Part shown: piece by piece, positions 7,726 through 17,648 of the stretch
How positions within the stretch are numbered: position 1 is the first letter of the stretch
Layout: every line of letters begins with the position of its first letter
Program-made: the position numbers and the translations under genes
Assembly (NCBI RefSeq): GCF_022846435.1
Contig: NZ_AP025627.1
Span: 2,080,001-2,144,000, forward strand
Source: Parageobacillus sp. KH3-4
GTDB lineage: Bacteria > Bacillota > Bacilli > Bacillales > Anoxybacillaceae
Direction: 5' to 3'
Length of the DNA stretch: 64,000 nt
Notes under the pieces: generated by a model
Databases searched by the model: none
Told to the model about the DNA's origin: nothing
Seen by the model: the letters and a program-made list of their open reading frames with translations, nothing else

Positions 7726-9051
7726 TTAACGGGTTGCGCAAACTTCAAGCAAGTATTGGTTAAGCAATGTTTTTAATCGTTCTTGTCTGCCCGATTGATT
7801 TTGGATTTCTCCTAGTTGCAAAGCATGAGCTTCTAATTTATGGAAGTCGGCGGTTCCTTCGACGATTTCCCGTCCAATTCCTTCTGTATAACTTTTGTAC
7901 CGTTCTTCAATAAACTCATCAAAAACGCGGTCTTCCATTAATCGATAAGCGACTTTTAATCCAACAGCAAAGCTGTCCATTCCAGCGATATGAGCGTAGA
8001 ACAAATCTTCCGGTTCAAATGATCCTCTTCTTACTTTAGCATCAAAATTCAATCCGCCACGGCCAAGGCCGCCGTTTTTCAAAATTTCGTACATGGCAAG
8101 CGTAGTAGAATATAAATCTGTCGGGAATTCGTCCGTATCCCATCCTAACAACATATCTCCTTGGTTTGCGTCAACAGAACCTAACATCCCATGAATGCGC
8201 GCTACCCGCAATTCATGTTCAAACGTATGTCCCGCTAACGTTGCATGGTTTGCTTCGATATTGAACTTAAAGTAATCTTTTAGTCCGTATGTTTGTAAAA
8301 ATGCCAACGCTGTCGCAACGTCAAAGTCATATTGATGTTTCGTCGGCTCTTTCGGCTTCGGCTCAATTAGAAATTGCCCCTCAAACCCAATTTCTTTTGC
8401 ATAATCCACCGCCATATGCAAGAAGCGGGCTAAGTTGTCCAGCTCTAGTTTCATATCGGTATTTAATAGCGTTTCATACCCTTCTCGTCCGCCCCAAAAT
8501 ACGTAGTTTTCCGCTCCTAATCGTTTCGCAATTTCCAACCCTTTTTTTACTTTGGCCGCTGCATAGGCAAATACATCGGCGTTGCAAGAAGTGGCGGCGC
8601 CATGGACAAAGCGAGGATGGGTAAATAAATTCGCCGTATTCCAAAGCAGCTTCGTTTTGCTTGTTTTCATATATTCTTCAATCATGTCTACGATAATATC
8701 CAAATTTTTATATGTTTCTTTTAATGTTTCCCCTTCTGGCGCGATATCCACATCATGGAAACAGAAGAATGGGACATTTAATTTTTCAAAAAACTCAAAA
8801 GCAGCCTCTACACGCGCTTTGGCTAAGTCCATTCCGCTGTATTTGTTCCATGGACGGATCATATTGCCTGCCCCAAACGGATCCGATCCATCCCCTGTAA
8901 ACGTATGCCAATACGCAACTGAAAAGCGCAAGTGCTCTTCCATCGTTTTATCGCCGACTTTTTCTTCTGGATTGTAAAACTTAAACGCAAGCGGATTTTT
9001 AGACGTTGGTCCTTCATAGGATATGGTGCTGATGTTGTTGAAATAAGGCAT
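7726..9051 (-). CDS. xylA: Xylose isomerase
   Basis: A 441-residue class II xylose isomerase that interconverts D-xylose and D-xylulose in the cytoplasm. Recognisable motifs are [10 protein letters not shown] (catalytic His), [10 protein letters not shown], the metal-site segment [33 protein letters not shown] and [12 protein letters not shown]. Length and the N-terminal extension ([19 protein letters not shown]) match class II enzymes of Bacillus and Geobacillus. A GGAGG ribosome site lies before the ATG. It follows xylH after a 124-bp gap with three inverted repeats, which could set its expression apart from the transporter. Confidence 0.96.
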   Translation of the reverse strand: MPYFNNISTISYEGPTSKNPLAFKFYNPEEKVGDKTMEEHLRFSVAYWHTFTGDGSDPFGAGNMIRPWNKYSGMDLAKARVEAAFEFFEKLNVPFFCFHDVDIAPEGETLKETYKNLDIIVDMIEEYMKTSKTKLLWNTANLFTHPRFVHGAATSCNADVFAYAAAKVKKGLEIAKRLGAENYVFWGGREGYETLLNTDMKLELDNLARFLHMAVDYAKEIGFEGQFLIEPKPKEPTKHQYDFDVATALAFLQTYGLKDYFKFNIEANHATLAGHTFEHELRVARIHGMLGSVDANQGDMLLGWDTDEFPTDLYSTTLAMYEILKNGGLGRGGLNFDAKVRRGSFEPEDLFYAHIAGMDSFAVGLKVAYRLMEDRVFDEFIEERYKSYTEGIGREIVEGTADFHKLEAHALQLGEIQNQSGRQERLKTLLNQYLLEVCATR

Positions 9052-9094
9052 GATAGATTCCTCCTATTATAATATTTTTCTATTATAGAAATAG

Positions 9095-9181
9095 ACCAAT
9101 CATATGATTGGTATTAACACACATAAATGCAAAATACAGTTGTGTATTTTTAACTAATTTCCAATATCGATTAAATTAGTT
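9095..9181. repeat. Three consecutive inverted repeats between xylH and xylA
   Basis: ACCAATCATATGATTGGT (9095-9112) is a perfect 18-bp palindrome. AAAATACAGTTGTGTATTTT (9131-9150) is a hairpin. AACTAATTT (9152-9160) pairs with AAATTAGTT (9173-9181), overlapping the xylH stop. They may form an mRNA processing or attenuation region, or the first may be an operator; none has a strong T-run. Confidence 0.6.
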
Positions 9182-10354
9182 AGTCCGGCTTTTACTCGAT
9201 ATATCAATCCAGACTGCAATAATAAGAATCAATCCTTTTACAATAAATTGCCAAAAGGTTTCAATGTTCATCATGCTCATCCCATTATCGATGCTAGCCA
9301 TAATGAGGGCGCCAATAATAGCTCCTATTATATTTCCTCTTCCGCCCATTAGGCTCGTGCCCCCAATGACACAGGCAGCGATGGCATCTAACTCATACAT
9401 TTCCCCACTACTTACTGTTGCCGCATTCAATCTGCTCGTTAAAATAATACCTGCCACTCCGGAAAGCGCTCCCATTAAAATAAATATAGCAAGTACAATA
9501 CGTTTGATATTTATCCCCGAGAGGGCTGCTGCCTCAATATTCCCGCCAATTGCGTAAATGTATCTTCCAAATGGAGTTTTGACCGCGATAAAAACAAAGA
9601 TGATCGCAAATAGAACGACGACAAGCATTGGGATCGGAATACCGTAGTAGCGGTTTAACATGTAAACTAATACCAAAATGCACAATGAGTAAATCGTCGC
9701 TTTTCCATAATCATTAACCTTGGTATTGACAGTTAACCCTAATAACTGCCTTTTTTTACGGTTTCTATTAACAAAAACAAATAGCATAATAATACTGATT
9801 ATTGCTAATACATAACCAATTACATAAGGAAGATAACTATTCCCAATCGCTTCAAAACTTTTATTCAACGGGGCAATAGTCTCTCCGTTACTAATCCCAA
9901 TTAAAATTCCCCTAAAAATCAGCATGCCGCCTAGCGTAACAATAAACGCGGGCACATTACGATAAGAAACCCACCAACCCTGCCAAAGTCCTATCAATGC
10001 ACCGACAATAATTGCAACAATAATAACAGAAACAGTTCCCCATCCATACCAAACTTGTAAAATTGCTGCAATTCCTCCTGTTAATCCAACGACCGAACCT
10101 ACAGATAAATCAATATGCCCTGCTATAATAACTAGTGTCATTCCGATAGCTAAAATCGAGATCACAGACATTTGCATAAATAAGTTGGACAAATTACGCG
10201 ATGTTAGGAACTCTCCATCTGTTAATATTCCAAAAATAAGCGCTATAAGAACAAGGGCAATGATAAGCGTATAAGAGCGAAAATCAAATTTTGAACGCAT
10301 CCTTCTCAATTTTCCTGAATCCACGGGTGCTTGAAAAGAAACCGAGCTTTTCAT
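9176..10354 (-). CDS. xylH: Xylose ABC transporter permease
   Basis: A polytopic membrane protein of about 392 residues (CUT2 family, AraH/XylH type) with many hydrophobic segments starting at YTLIIALVLIALIFGIL. It contains the conserved GHIDLSVGSVVGLTG and the C-terminal ACVIGGTSLMGGRGNIIGAIIGAL of ribose/xylose permeases. The ATG at 10354 overlaps the xylG stop as ATGA and is preceded by GGGAGGGAG, so I use it in place of an upstream start inside xylG. It forms the channel for XylF-delivered xylose, powered by XylG. Confidence 0.92.
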   Translation of the reverse strand: MKSSVSFQAPVDSGKLRRMRSKFDFRSYTLIIALVLIALIFGILTDGEFLTSRNLSNLFMQMSVISILAIGMTLVIIAGHIDLSVGSVVGLTGGIAAILQVWYGWGTVSVIIVAIIVGALIGLWQGWWVSYRNVPAFIVTLGGMLIFRGILIGISNGETIAPLNKSFEAIGNSYLPYVIGYVLAIISIIMLFVFVNRNRKKRQLLGLTVNTKVNDYGKATIYSLCILVLVYMLNRYYGIPIPMLVVVLFAIIFVFIAVKTPFGRYIYAIGGNIEAAALSGINIKRIVLAIFILMGALSGVAGIILTSRLNAATVSSGEMYELDAIAACVIGGTSLMGGRGNIIGAIIGALIMASIDNGMSMMNIETFWQFIVKGLILIIAVWIDISSKSRTN

Positions 10355-11871
10355 TTTTGTCTCCCTCCCGTCGCACAAGTCATAATTTTTTCCTGTGTAG
10401 CGTCTTCCCGGCTAAACTCCCCAACAATTCTTCCTTCCGACATGACTAAAATGCGATCCGACATTCCCATAACTTCCGGTAACTCTGACGAAATCAAGAC
10501 AATGCCGACACCTTGATTAGCTAATTCGTTAATAATTTTATAGATTTCATATTTCGCACCGACGTCTATCCCTCTAGTTGGTTCATCTAAAATAAGCACT
10601 TTAGGATTATTTAATAACCATTTACTCAAAACTACCTTTTGTTGATTTCCGCCGCTCAACTGAGATACTTTCAGCTCAAGGTTAGATGCTTTTAACTTCA
10701 TTTTCTTTGTAATTTCCTCCGCATATTTTACTTCTAAAGCACGATCAATCATATTCCAATTTGTTACCCTTTTTAGAGCCACAAGAGTGGAATTTTTTAT
10801 AATATCCATTTCAAGAATGAGGCCATACTTCTTCCGGTCTTCGGAAACGTAGGCGATTCCATGCTTAATAGCATCTGCAGGACTTTCAATGATTACTTCC
10901 TTCCCATCTAAAAAAACAGTCCCTTGTTTCTTTCCTTTATACGCTCCAAATATACTTGTAAATAATTCTGTTCGTCCTGATCCCATTAGTCCTGAGATAC
11001 CAAGAATTTCTCCCCTTCTTAAAGTAAAAGAGGCATTATCAATCACTTTTTTTCCTGACTTTTCGTCAATAACAGAGTAATTGTTGACTTTGAGAATTTC
11101 TTCTCCCACTTCACGCGGTTCATAAGGGTATAATTCATCCAGTTCCCTTCCTACCATTTTGGCAATAATACGCTCTTCCGTCAGTTGGTCTATTGGGTCG
11201 GTACTCACGGTTTGCCCATCCCTTAAAACAGTTACTGTATCGGCTAATTCCATGACCTCGTTGAGTTTATGGGATATATAAATACATGTAACGCCTTGAG
11301 AGCGAAGATCTCTTAAAATGTTCTTTAAAGTAGAAACATCGCTTTCTGTTAATGCTGCTGTCGGCTCATCTAAAATAATAATCTCGGCATTTTTTGTAAG
11401 GGCTTTCGCAATTTCTACTAATTGCTGTTTACCAACAGTTAAATCTCCCACTTTTGTTTCTGGATCAATAGGCAAACCTATTTTTTGCAGCCATTTTTGC
11501 GCTTCTGCATATAAGCGATTCCAATCCATGTATTTTCCTCTCATCAATTCATGGCCGAGAAACATATTTTCGGCTACCGTCATTTCCTCTACAACGGCTA
11601 ACTCTTGATAAATAATAGCAATTCCTGCTTTTTGGGATTCTTTTATATTTCTAAATTTTACTTCGTTACCATTAATATAAATTTTTCCTTCATATGAACC
11701 GTATGGATATACCCCACTCAGAATCTTCATTAAAGTGGATTTCCCAGCGCCATTTTCGCCGCAAAGTGCATGAATTTCTCCTTTCCGCACAGAAAAAGTA
11801 ACATTATCTAATGCACGGACTCCTGGAAATTCTTTTGTAATTCCCTTCATTTCTAAAATGTATGGTTGCAT
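10351..11871 (-). CDS. xylG: Xylose ABC transporter ATP-binding protein
   Basis: About 506 residues with two fused ABC domains, as usual for CUT2 sugar importers. Domain 1 has Walker [13 protein letters not shown] and Walker [12 protein letters not shown] with a degenerate signature ([13 protein letters not shown]); domain 2 has a degenerate Walker A (GLMGSGRTELF), full signature [14 protein letters not shown] and Walker [13 protein letters not shown]. It energises xylose uptake through XylH. The ATG at 11871 follows AAGGTGG with good spacing; a GTG three codons earlier lies inside that site. It is 129 bp from xylF, and that gap holds a long inverted repeat. Confidence 0.93.
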   Translation of the reverse strand: MQPYILEMKGITKEFPGVRALDNVTFSVRKGEIHALCGENGAGKSTLMKILSGVYPYGSYEGKIYINGNEVKFRNIKESQKAGIAIIYQELAVVEEMTVAENMFLGHELMRGKYMDWNRLYAEAQKWLQKIGLPIDPETKVGDLTVGKQQLVEIAKALTKNAEIIILDEPTAALTESDVSTLKNILRDLRSQGVTCIYISHKLNEVMELADTVTVLRDGQTVSTDPIDQLTEERIIAKMVGRELDELYPYEPREVGEEILKVNNYSVIDEKSGKKVIDNASFTLRRGEILGISGLMGSGRTELFTSIFGAYKGKKQGTVFLDGKEVIIESPADAIKHGIAYVSEDRKKYGLILEMDIIKNSTLVALKRVTNWNMIDRALEVKYAEEITKKMKLKASNLELKVSQLSGGNQQKVVLSKWLLNNPKVLILDEPTRGIDVGAKYEIYKIINELANQGVGIVLISSELPEVMGMSDRILVMSEGRIVGEFSREDATQEKIMTCATGGRQK

Positions 11872-11881
11872 ACGCCCCACC

Positions 11882-11926
11882 TTACCTAATAATTTTTTAA
11901 CTTATCATCAAAAAATAATAAGGTAA
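11882..11926 (-). repeat. Intercistronic inverted repeat between xylF and xylG
   Basis: The 17-base arms TTACCTAATAATTTTTT (11882-11898) and AAAAAATAATAAGGTAA (11910-11926) pair at 15 of 17 positions around an 11-base loop. The position after the binding-protein gene fits a 3'-end stabiliser or partial terminator that favours xylF over xylGH. Confidence 0.65.
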
Positions 11927-11999
11927 TAGTATTCACGACAAGCAGAATCGAACCATTTGCCATGGATACCATTAAAAGAGTCCACATTTAAAAAATTTA

Positions 12000-13085
12000 T
12001 TACGGACGTGGTGGGTGCTTATCTTCTGGTACATTTTTATACACGTCATCATAGGAATGAAAACCATCTTTAATGACAGTATCAATGACATTATCTTTAT
12101 CCACCATAATTGGATTTAATTTAATAAACGGCACATCTACTTTTCCATTATTCACCGTTTCGTCTGCTTGAATTTTCTCACCTTTAGCAAGCTGAACTGC
12201 AACTTCTGCAGATTTAGTTGCAATAGTCTTAATAGGTTTATATACAGTCATAGATTGTGTTCCCTCGACAATACGTTGAACTGCCGCTAAATCAGCATCT
12301 TGGCCAGAAATTGCTACTTTTCCAGCTAGACCTTGTGCTTCCAGCGCCTGAATAGCTCCCCCCGCAGTACTATCATTGGAAGCAACCACTGCATCAATTT
12401 TATTTTTATTAGCCGTTAACGCATTTTCCATAATTCTCATTGCTTCTGAAGCCTGCCAATCTTTTGCCCATTGATCCCCAACTATTTTAATATCGCCTTT
12501 ATCAATAAGAGGTTGCAAAATATGCATTTGCCCTTCTCTAAACATTTTAGCGTTATTATCTGTAGGAGAACCGCCTAACAAGAAATAATTACCTTTAGGT
12601 ACTTTTTTCACTAAATATTCCGCCTGCATCTCTCCTACACGTACGTTATCGAATGAAACATATGCATCCACATCGGCATTCATAATTAGTCGATCGTAAG
12701 CGAGTACTTTTACACCTTCTCTTTTTGCTTGCTCTACAACTGGCGATAGAGCATCCGTATTAACTGGCACAATTACTAGAACATCGATCCCTTGGGATAA
12801 CATATTTTGAATTTGTGATAATTGTTTTTCGCTGTCCCCGTTTGCTGATTGTACTAATACCTCTGCTCCCAATTTTTCAGCCTGCTTAACAAAAATGTCA
12901 CGATCGTGTTGCCATCTTTCAAGTGTAAGATCCGACACGGAAAAACCTATCTTTATTTTATCTTGTCCTCCCCTTTTGTTACCGCTTCCATTTTGGTTTG
13001 CAACGTCCTGTCCGCAAGCAGTCATCATAAATACAAGCAAAAACAGCAATAACATAGGACTAAGAACTTTTACTGCCTTTTTCAA
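12000..13085 (-). CDS. xylF: Xylose-binding lipoprotein of ABC transporter
   Basis: A 361-residue periplasmic-binding-protein family (type I, XylF/RbsB) lipoprotein. The signal peptide (KKAVKVLSPMLLLFLLVFM) ends in the lipobox MTAC, so the protein is anchored to the outer face of the membrane. The two-lobe body includes KIGFSVSDLTLERWQHDRDIF, the XylF-like ligand segment, and VVASNDSTAGGAIQALEAQGL. It captures D-xylose and delivers it to XylHG. It is the first gene of the xyl operon behind a promoter whose -35 region is covered by a XylR-type operator. Confidence 0.93.
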   Translation of the reverse strand: MKKAVKVLSPMLLLFLLVFMMTACGQDVANQNGSGNKRGGQDKIKIGFSVSDLTLERWQHDRDIFVKQAEKLGAEVLVQSANGDSEKQLSQIQNMLSQGIDVLVIVPVNTDALSPVVEQAKREGVKVLAYDRLIMNADVDAYVSFDNVRVGEMQAEYLVKKVPKGNYFLLGGSPTDNNAKMFREGQMHILQPLIDKGDIKIVGDQWAKDWQASEAMRIMENALTANKNKIDAVVASNDSTAGGAIQALEAQGLAGKVAISGQDADLAAVQRIVEGTQSMTVYKPIKTIATKSAEVAVQLAKGEKIQADETVNNGKVDVPFIKLNPIMVDKDNVIDTVIKDGFHSYDDVYKNVPEDKHPPRP

Positions 13086-13139
13086 TCCTAGCTCCCCCTT
13101 TTCATTTTGGTCATAAATTTTTATTAACTTACAATATAA

Positions 13140-13181
13140 ATTATAATGCTGTTAAATTTGTTTGTCTAGTGAACAAACAAA
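13140..13181 (-). promoter_or_regulatory. xylF promoter with XylR-type operator
   Basis: On the minus strand TAGACA (13163-13168) and TATAAT (13140-13145) are 17 bp apart, a good sigma-A promoter. An inverted repeat with perfect 9-base arms TTTGTTTGT and ACAAACAAA separated by 7 bases (13157-13181) overlaps the -35, as expected for the xylose repressor XylR. No xylR gene is present in the window. Confidence 0.85.
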
Positions 13182-13300
13182 GATTACGAAAAAATGAATA
13201 TCCGTTTTTATCTTCCACCTTAGCTAGCCAACCTTTCCAACTTCTCCAGAATCAGGTGTAGTAACGGATCTTTCATATCCAAATGTATATGAATACAGAG

Positions 13301-13314
13301 TGTAAGCGATTTAA
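13301..13314 (-). promoter_or_regulatory. Candidate cre (CcpA) site upstream of xylF
   Basis: TGTAAGCGATTTAA matches the cre consensus TGWAANCGNTNWCA at all but one defined position. It lies about 130 bp upstream of the xylF promoter, near the 3' end of the epimerase gene. Confidence 0.45.
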
Positions 13315-13369
13315 ATAATAATGTTTTTACAATTTTTCCATATAGATACGATAATACTTATAAAAATTG

Positions 13370-14422
13370 TCATTTTATTACAACACCAAATTTATAGATA
13401 GTTACCGACGAATATTTTTCACTTGGTCGCAATATCCAAGATGGAAAATGAGGATGATGAATGGCATCTGGCAACCCTTGTGTTTCTAAACAAATTCCTA
13501 AATACTTCCGCGACGGCACACCATAAATATCCATTCCCTCTTGTAACTGATTTCCCGTATATACTACTACCCCTACTTCATCTGTTTCGATTGTCAGTGT
13601 GCGACCGCTTTCAGGATCTTGAAGAATGATTTCTTTATCATGATGAACATTTAATAAAAACGGATGATCGTATCCTTGTCCAACTAACTCAATTTGTGGA
13701 TGATTCATCATAATTCCGTCTTTAATTTTCTTTCCTTTGCGTAAATCAAAAGGAGTGTTCGCAACATCCAAAATGGCACCTGTTGGAATTAGCTCTTGAT
13801 TTAACTCTAAAAAACGGTCACTCTTTATTTTCAATTCATGATCCAAAATGTCTCTTTTCATGTTGCCGCTTAAATTAAAATACGTATGATTTGTTAAGTT
13901 CAATAACGTGCTTTTGTCAGAACGTGCACCATAAGAAATAACTAATTCATTTTGATTATTTAACATGTAAGTTACTTGTACTTGGACAGTGCCTGGATAT
14001 CCTTCCTCCCCATCCGGACTTGTATAAGAAAATTGCACGCCAACTTCCTCTTCTTTTTCCACCATCACCGCATTCCAAAGAACACGGTGAAACCCTTTTA
14101 CCCCACCGTGCAAGTGATTGTTGTTTTCGTTTTTACATAATGTATATGTTTTTCCATCCAACTCAAAACAAGCGTTTTGTATCCTTCCTGCCACCCGCCC
14201 AATTACTGCACCAAAATAAGGAGTATTCGCTACATACGGATCAAATTGATCAAATCCTAATACAACATTTTCATAATTTCCATCCTTATCAGGGACAACG
14301 ATTTTCGTAATAATGCAACCATAATTAATACAAGTAACTTCCATCCCATGATCATTGATCATCGTGAAAGATATGACAGGCTGTTGATCGATTTCTGCCC
14401 ATTTTTCTTGAATGACTTTCAT
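13370..14422 (-). CDS. Aldose 1-epimerase (mutarotase)
   Basis: About 350 residues of the galactose-mutarotase fold; it interconverts alpha and beta anomers of free aldoses such as xylose or arabinose released in the cytoplasm. Family motifs visible are GAVIGRVAGRI, NNHLHGGVKGFH with the proton-donor His, TNHTYFNLSG and CLETQGLPDAIHHP. The ATG at 14422 is chosen because GGGAGG lies 9 bases upstream and because a decayed second copy at 42375-42780 begins with the matching MQVIQEKWAEI. It is preceded by a decayed oxidoreductase gene and both lie behind a XylR-type promoter at 15163-15204, so xylose probably induces it. Confidence 0.9.
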   Translation of the reverse strand: MKVIQEKWAEIDQQPVISFTMINDHGMEVTCINYGCIITKIVVPDKDGNYENVVLGFDQFDPYVANTPYFGAVIGRVAGRIQNACFELDGKTYTLCKNENNNHLHGGVKGFHRVLWNAVMVEKEEEVGVQFSYTSPDGEEGYPGTVQVQVTYMLNNQNELVISYGARSDKSTLLNLTNHTYFNLSGNMKRDILDHELKIKSDRFLELNQELIPTGAILDVANTPFDLRKGKKIKDGIMMNHPQIELVGQGYDHPFLLNVHHDKEIILQDPESGRTLTIETDEVGVVVYTGNQLQEGMDIYGVPSRKYLGICLETQGLPDAIHHPHFPSWILRPSEKYSSVTIYKFGVVIK

Positions 14423-14454
14423 CGTGTTCATCCTCCCACTTCTCAAAAACTAGA

Positions 14455-15130
14455 ACTTCCATGTTTTTATAACACTTCCTGTTTGCACAGACGTGTAGCA
14501 TGCTTCAAACACCCGCGCCTGTTGGATCATATTGCCGCTTGAATAAAGCGGCTGTTCCCTTTCAAGAATGCAGTGGGAAGCGGGCTCAATCTATATCGCC
14601 AGAAACGACTTCTTTCCGCGTTTCTCCACTATCAGTCGCAACGGTAACGATTCCGTTTCCTCCATATACATCTGGGCGATATGCCCGCAACGCCTTCATT
14701 TTTTCCCAATAATTTTATATTTTGAGAAAATATTTCAAAACTGCAATTGAACAATCAAACTGCCTTTGCGAACCTGAAAGCGTCCTGTATCATTCGCTCT
14801 GCGCCAAACGTTTGCAGTTTGTACTCACCGCATGCAGTACTTTAGTCATTTTCCACATAACACAACAATCAATTGTTTCTTCCGTAATGGATTGTTCGCC
14901 CGAGTCGTGTAATATTCGATCGAAACGCCTCATTTGTGACAGATCAGCGGTATCATGCGATGGAAGTGGAGGCGCGCAACCGCCTCCTTCCACGTTTGGA
15001 AAGCCGTTTTTTGTCTTTTACGCTGATCGAAGAAACGTTCTTATAACGTCAGGCTCACGAGCTTCAGGAATTGGCGTGGATCTTGATAAGATAATGAGAG
15101 AAACTTCCGATTTCCGCTATAACCCTTCAT
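14455..15130 (-). pseudogene. Remnant of a Gfo/Idh/MocA oxidoreductase (paralogue of 42841-43836)
   Basis: The reverse strand still reads FDCS, then RAYRPDVYGGNGIVTVATDSGE, then RKEVVSGD, then IQQARVFEACYTSVQTGSV in broken frames, closely matching the last third of the intact oxidoreductase at 42841-43836 (RAYRPDVHGGNGIITV, RKEVVCGD, IQQARVLEACYTSVKTGNV). Weaker similarity (WKMTKVLHAV against MKMKNGVHAL) continues to about 14990 and fades before 15130. Stops and shifts interrupt every frame, so it is non-coding. Its position directly upstream of the intact aldose epimerase mirrors the other copy, where the oxidoreductase is intact and the epimerase is decayed. Confidence 0.85.
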
Positions 15131-15162
15131 AATTTTTTAGATTACTTAGAAATCTTAACGAA

Positions 15163-15204
15163 ATTATAACGTACTTTTATTTGTTTGTCTATTTAATAAA
15201 CAAA
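15163..15204 (-). promoter_or_regulatory. Second XylR-type promoter, upstream of the oxidoreductase remnant and epimerase
   Basis: Minus-strand TAGACA (15186-15191), a 17-bp spacer and TATAAT (15163-15168) repeat the xylF promoter layout exactly. The operator arms TTTGTTTGT and ATAAACAAA (15180-15204, 7-base spacer, one mismatch) overlap the -35. Transcription would enter the decayed oxidoreductase and then the aldose epimerase. Confidence 0.8.
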
Positions 15205-15227
15205 GTGTTTAGCATATAACAAAGATA

Positions 15228-16835
15228 TCACAATCCTTTATACAAAAAGTAATCAAAATCAGCATAGTTGTTTTGCCCTGAACTATCCCGGCAGTGCATT
15301 CCGACGAACGCACCGGTAAAAGCGGCTCTGCCTCTTACATAATCATCGGATAATTTGTATGAATAAAATTGTATAGGAATTTTCATCCAATTTTCCCCGT
15401 CAAATGAATAAGAGTATTGATAAGTAGTCGTCTGTACTTCAACGCGAAGATAGACATATTGTACATCATCTGGTATAACGATTTCTTCTCCCCGGAGAGG
15501 TTGGTCAAATGTAAAATTATCGCATGTCATTACCTCAAGAATTCTTCCTTTTTCTTCATGCCAAGTAATTTGAAGCGTCGTCCAGTTTTGCGTATTATAG
15601 TAATTTACAAGTCCTGCAGACTGCTGGAATGTTGTAGGGCGAAAGGCAACTTTCGTTTCTGCAATAAAGTTGAAGTGCTGCCATCGTCTAGCTACAAAAG
15701 CTTGTGTAAACTTTGAGGTAAGCGACTCCCTTCCGTATAGCCGCAAATGCCCGGGATTATCTTTTAATGAAGCTATATCCTCTCCTAACGGAATCCGCAA
15801 CGTCTGAAAGTGCGGGTTTAAAACATCGCTGTCAAAATCATCTTTTTCATCATAATCCTTCTCCCATTTTACTTCTTCCACATTCGGTCCTTCGATTTCT
15901 AAAGAAGGCTGATTTCCTCCGACAACATAAGGCCAGCCGTCCTTCCATTCCAGTCTTTGGATTGCTGTTTCACGCCCAAGCGGACAGTAGCCGCGGTGTT
16001 CCAACAAAGGTTGATCCTCTTTCGGAAGCGGTCTGCCTGTTAAATGTACTAAAAACCACTCATCCGTATGGGTATGCACAATGGAGGCATGCCCCGCTTT
16101 CTGCAGCGGATTACGCGGATATGGCCATGATGTAATCAACGGATTTTCCGGATGCACCTCATACGGCCCCCGGAGAGATTTTGACCGCGCAATGGTTGCC
16201 GCGTGATTGTATCTTGTGCCACCTTCCGCTGTTAATAAATAATAATAACCGTTGATTTTATATAAATGGGGGCCTTCGGTAATTTTTAAATCTGTTCCTT
16301 TAAAGATAATTTCCGGTTTTCCAATTAACTTTCGTTGTTCAACACTATATTCCTGAAGCACTATGCCATAAAAAGAATGGTTGCCAACACGATGATCCCA
16401 GCACATATTAACTAAATATTTCCTTCCATCATCATCGTGAAACAAAGACGGATCAAAACCTGAACTATTTAAGTAAATAGGGTCAGACCATTCGCCATCA
16501 ATCGTTTCACAAGTGACAAGATAGTTATGGCAATCTTTCCACTGCCCTTCCACTACTTTTACATCTGTATATATAAGCCAAAATTTACCGTCACTGTATG
16601 ATAGATGGGGCGCCCAAACTCCTCCTGAATCTGGGTTTCCTAACATATTCAGTTGACTCAATCGATTTAATGGTCTTGAAATTAAACGCCAATTTTTTAA
16701 ATCTTTCGAGTGATAGATTCTCACTCCTGGAAACCATTCAAATGTGGAAACGGCAATATAGTAATCTTCTCCTACACGACATATGGATGGGTCTGGATGA
16801 AATCCGGTTAAAATGGGATTTCTTATTCTTACCAT
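15228..16835 (-). CDS. xynB3: GH43 beta-xylosidase
   Basis: A 535-residue intracellular glycoside hydrolase family 43 exo-beta-1,4-xylosidase that releases xylose from xylo-oligosaccharides with inversion. By count from the ATG at 16835 the three family acids fall at Asp15 (GFHPDPS), Asp128 (SGFDPSLF) and Glu187 (ITEGPHLY), the positions I know for G. stearothermophilus XynB3. The five-bladed propeller occupies roughly residues 1-320 and a C-terminal beta-sandwich the rest ([16 protein letters not shown]). GGAGG precedes the 16835 ATG; an in-frame ATG 30 bases upstream lies before that ribosome site and is unlikely. No signal peptide. It is the last gene of the glucuronoxylan operon, 52 bp after yesL. 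Confidence 0.95.
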   Translation of the reverse strand: MVRIRNPILTGFHPDPSICRVGEDYYIAVSTFEWFPGVRIYHSKDLKNWRLISRPLNRLSQLNMLGNPDSGGVWAPHLSYSDGKFWLIYTDVKVVEGQWKDCHNYLVTCETIDGEWSDPIYLNSSGFDPSLFHDDDGRKYLVNMCWDHRVGNHSFYGIVLQEYSVEQRKLIGKPEIIFKGTDLKITEGPHLYKINGYYYLLTAEGGTRYNHAATIARSKSLRGPYEVHPENPLITSWPYPRNPLQKAGHASIVHTHTDEWFLVHLTGRPLPKEDQPLLEHRGYCPLGRETAIQRLEWKDGWPYVVGGNQPSLEIEGPNVEEVKWEKDYDEKDDFDSDVLNPHFQTLRIPLGEDIASLKDNPGHLRLYGRESLTSKFTQAFVARRWQHFNFIAETKVAFRPTTFQQSAGLVNYYNTQNWTTLQITWHEEKGRILEVMTCDNFTFDQPLRGEEIVIPDDVQYVYLRVEVQTTTYQYSYSFDGENWMKIPIQFYSYKLSDDYVRGRAAFTGAFVGMHCRDSSGQNNYADFDYFLYKGL

Positions 16836-16887
16836 ATCTGTGTTACCTCCTTTTTCCGAAAACATTTACAAAAAGATATTCAACTAC

Positions 16888-17538
16888 TTAAGCTTTGCTG
16901 TTAGAACGATTGATGGCATTTTGCTTCTCCTCAATTTTGCGGAAGACCTTTAGCGCACACCACATTAAAACAACAGAGAACGAACTAACGCTAAAGAATG
17001 GAATTAGCCCGGGTATATACATAAACAAAACAGTCAGCAAGATAATGCTAAGGAACATGGTCAGCGTCATTAACGGATTCGCCATCCCGATAAAGAAAGA
17101 GTATTTTACATACTGCAAGAACCGCAGTTCATAATGAACATAAATAGGAAAGAGATATAAAAGCGTAATAGCATAAAAAACTAAAATAACAAACAGAAAA
17201 ACGGAAAATGCTAGCTGAAACGCTTCTCGGACGTTTGCGATATATAGAAAATCAATATATAAAACATAAGAAACAAACCCTATAAATAGCCCGATCTTAT
17301 TGGCCCGCCAAAACTCTTTTTTATATGTGTTCAAAAACGTTTTAAAAATCGGAACATCATTATCGCTAAAAAGAAGCCATTTTCTTACAACGGTAAACAA
17401 CGCAACTGTCGCAGGCGCAACGCCTAAAATAATCGCTCCTGCTAATGTAAAGAGCCCCCAAAGTATATTGACATACGCCAATCTGGTGATCCATTCGCAT
17501 ATGCCATATATTCTTCCTTCTAGCCAACTGGAACGCAT
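16888..17538 (-). CDS. YesL-like DUF624 membrane protein
   Basis: A 216-residue protein with about five hydrophobic segments (LAYVNILWGLFTLAGAIIL, LFIGFVSYVLYIDF, FSVFLFVILVFYAITLLYLF, then two more). The N-terminal pattern (WITRLAYVNILWGLFTLAGAI and APATVALFTVVRKW) is that of the YesL/DUF624 family, which often sits beside CUT1 sugar importers and plant polysaccharide genes in Bacilli. The biochemical function is not known. It may help assemble or regulate the aldouronate transporter encoded further upstream in the same operon. Confidence 0.8.
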   Translation of the reverse strand: MRSSWLEGRIYGICEWITRLAYVNILWGLFTLAGAIILGVAPATVALFTVVRKWLLFSDNDVPIFKTFLNTYKKEFWRANKIGLFIGFVSYVLYIDFLYIANVREAFQLAFSVFLFVILVFYAITLLYLFPIYVHYELRFLQYVKYSFFIGMANPLMTLTMFLSIILLTVLFMYIPGLIPFFSVSSFSVVLMWCALKVFRKIEEKQNAINRSNSKA

Positions 17539-17648
17539 TTTTAATCCACCTTTTTCAATGCCGTCTTTTCTACGGAACAGTATATCACAAATATTTGTAT
17601 TATTTGAATATTCAATAAGAAAAGAAAAATATTCGCTCTATCCTATCT

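Noticed and set aside
13331-13369. Possible terminator after the aldose epimerase (ACAATTTTT...AAAAATTGT)
   Set aside because: The stem is only A/T pairs with a long loop, too weak to call.
14722-15132. Plus-strand open frame of 136 codons
   Set aside because: It is antisense to the decayed oxidoreductase; the reverse strand shows the homology.
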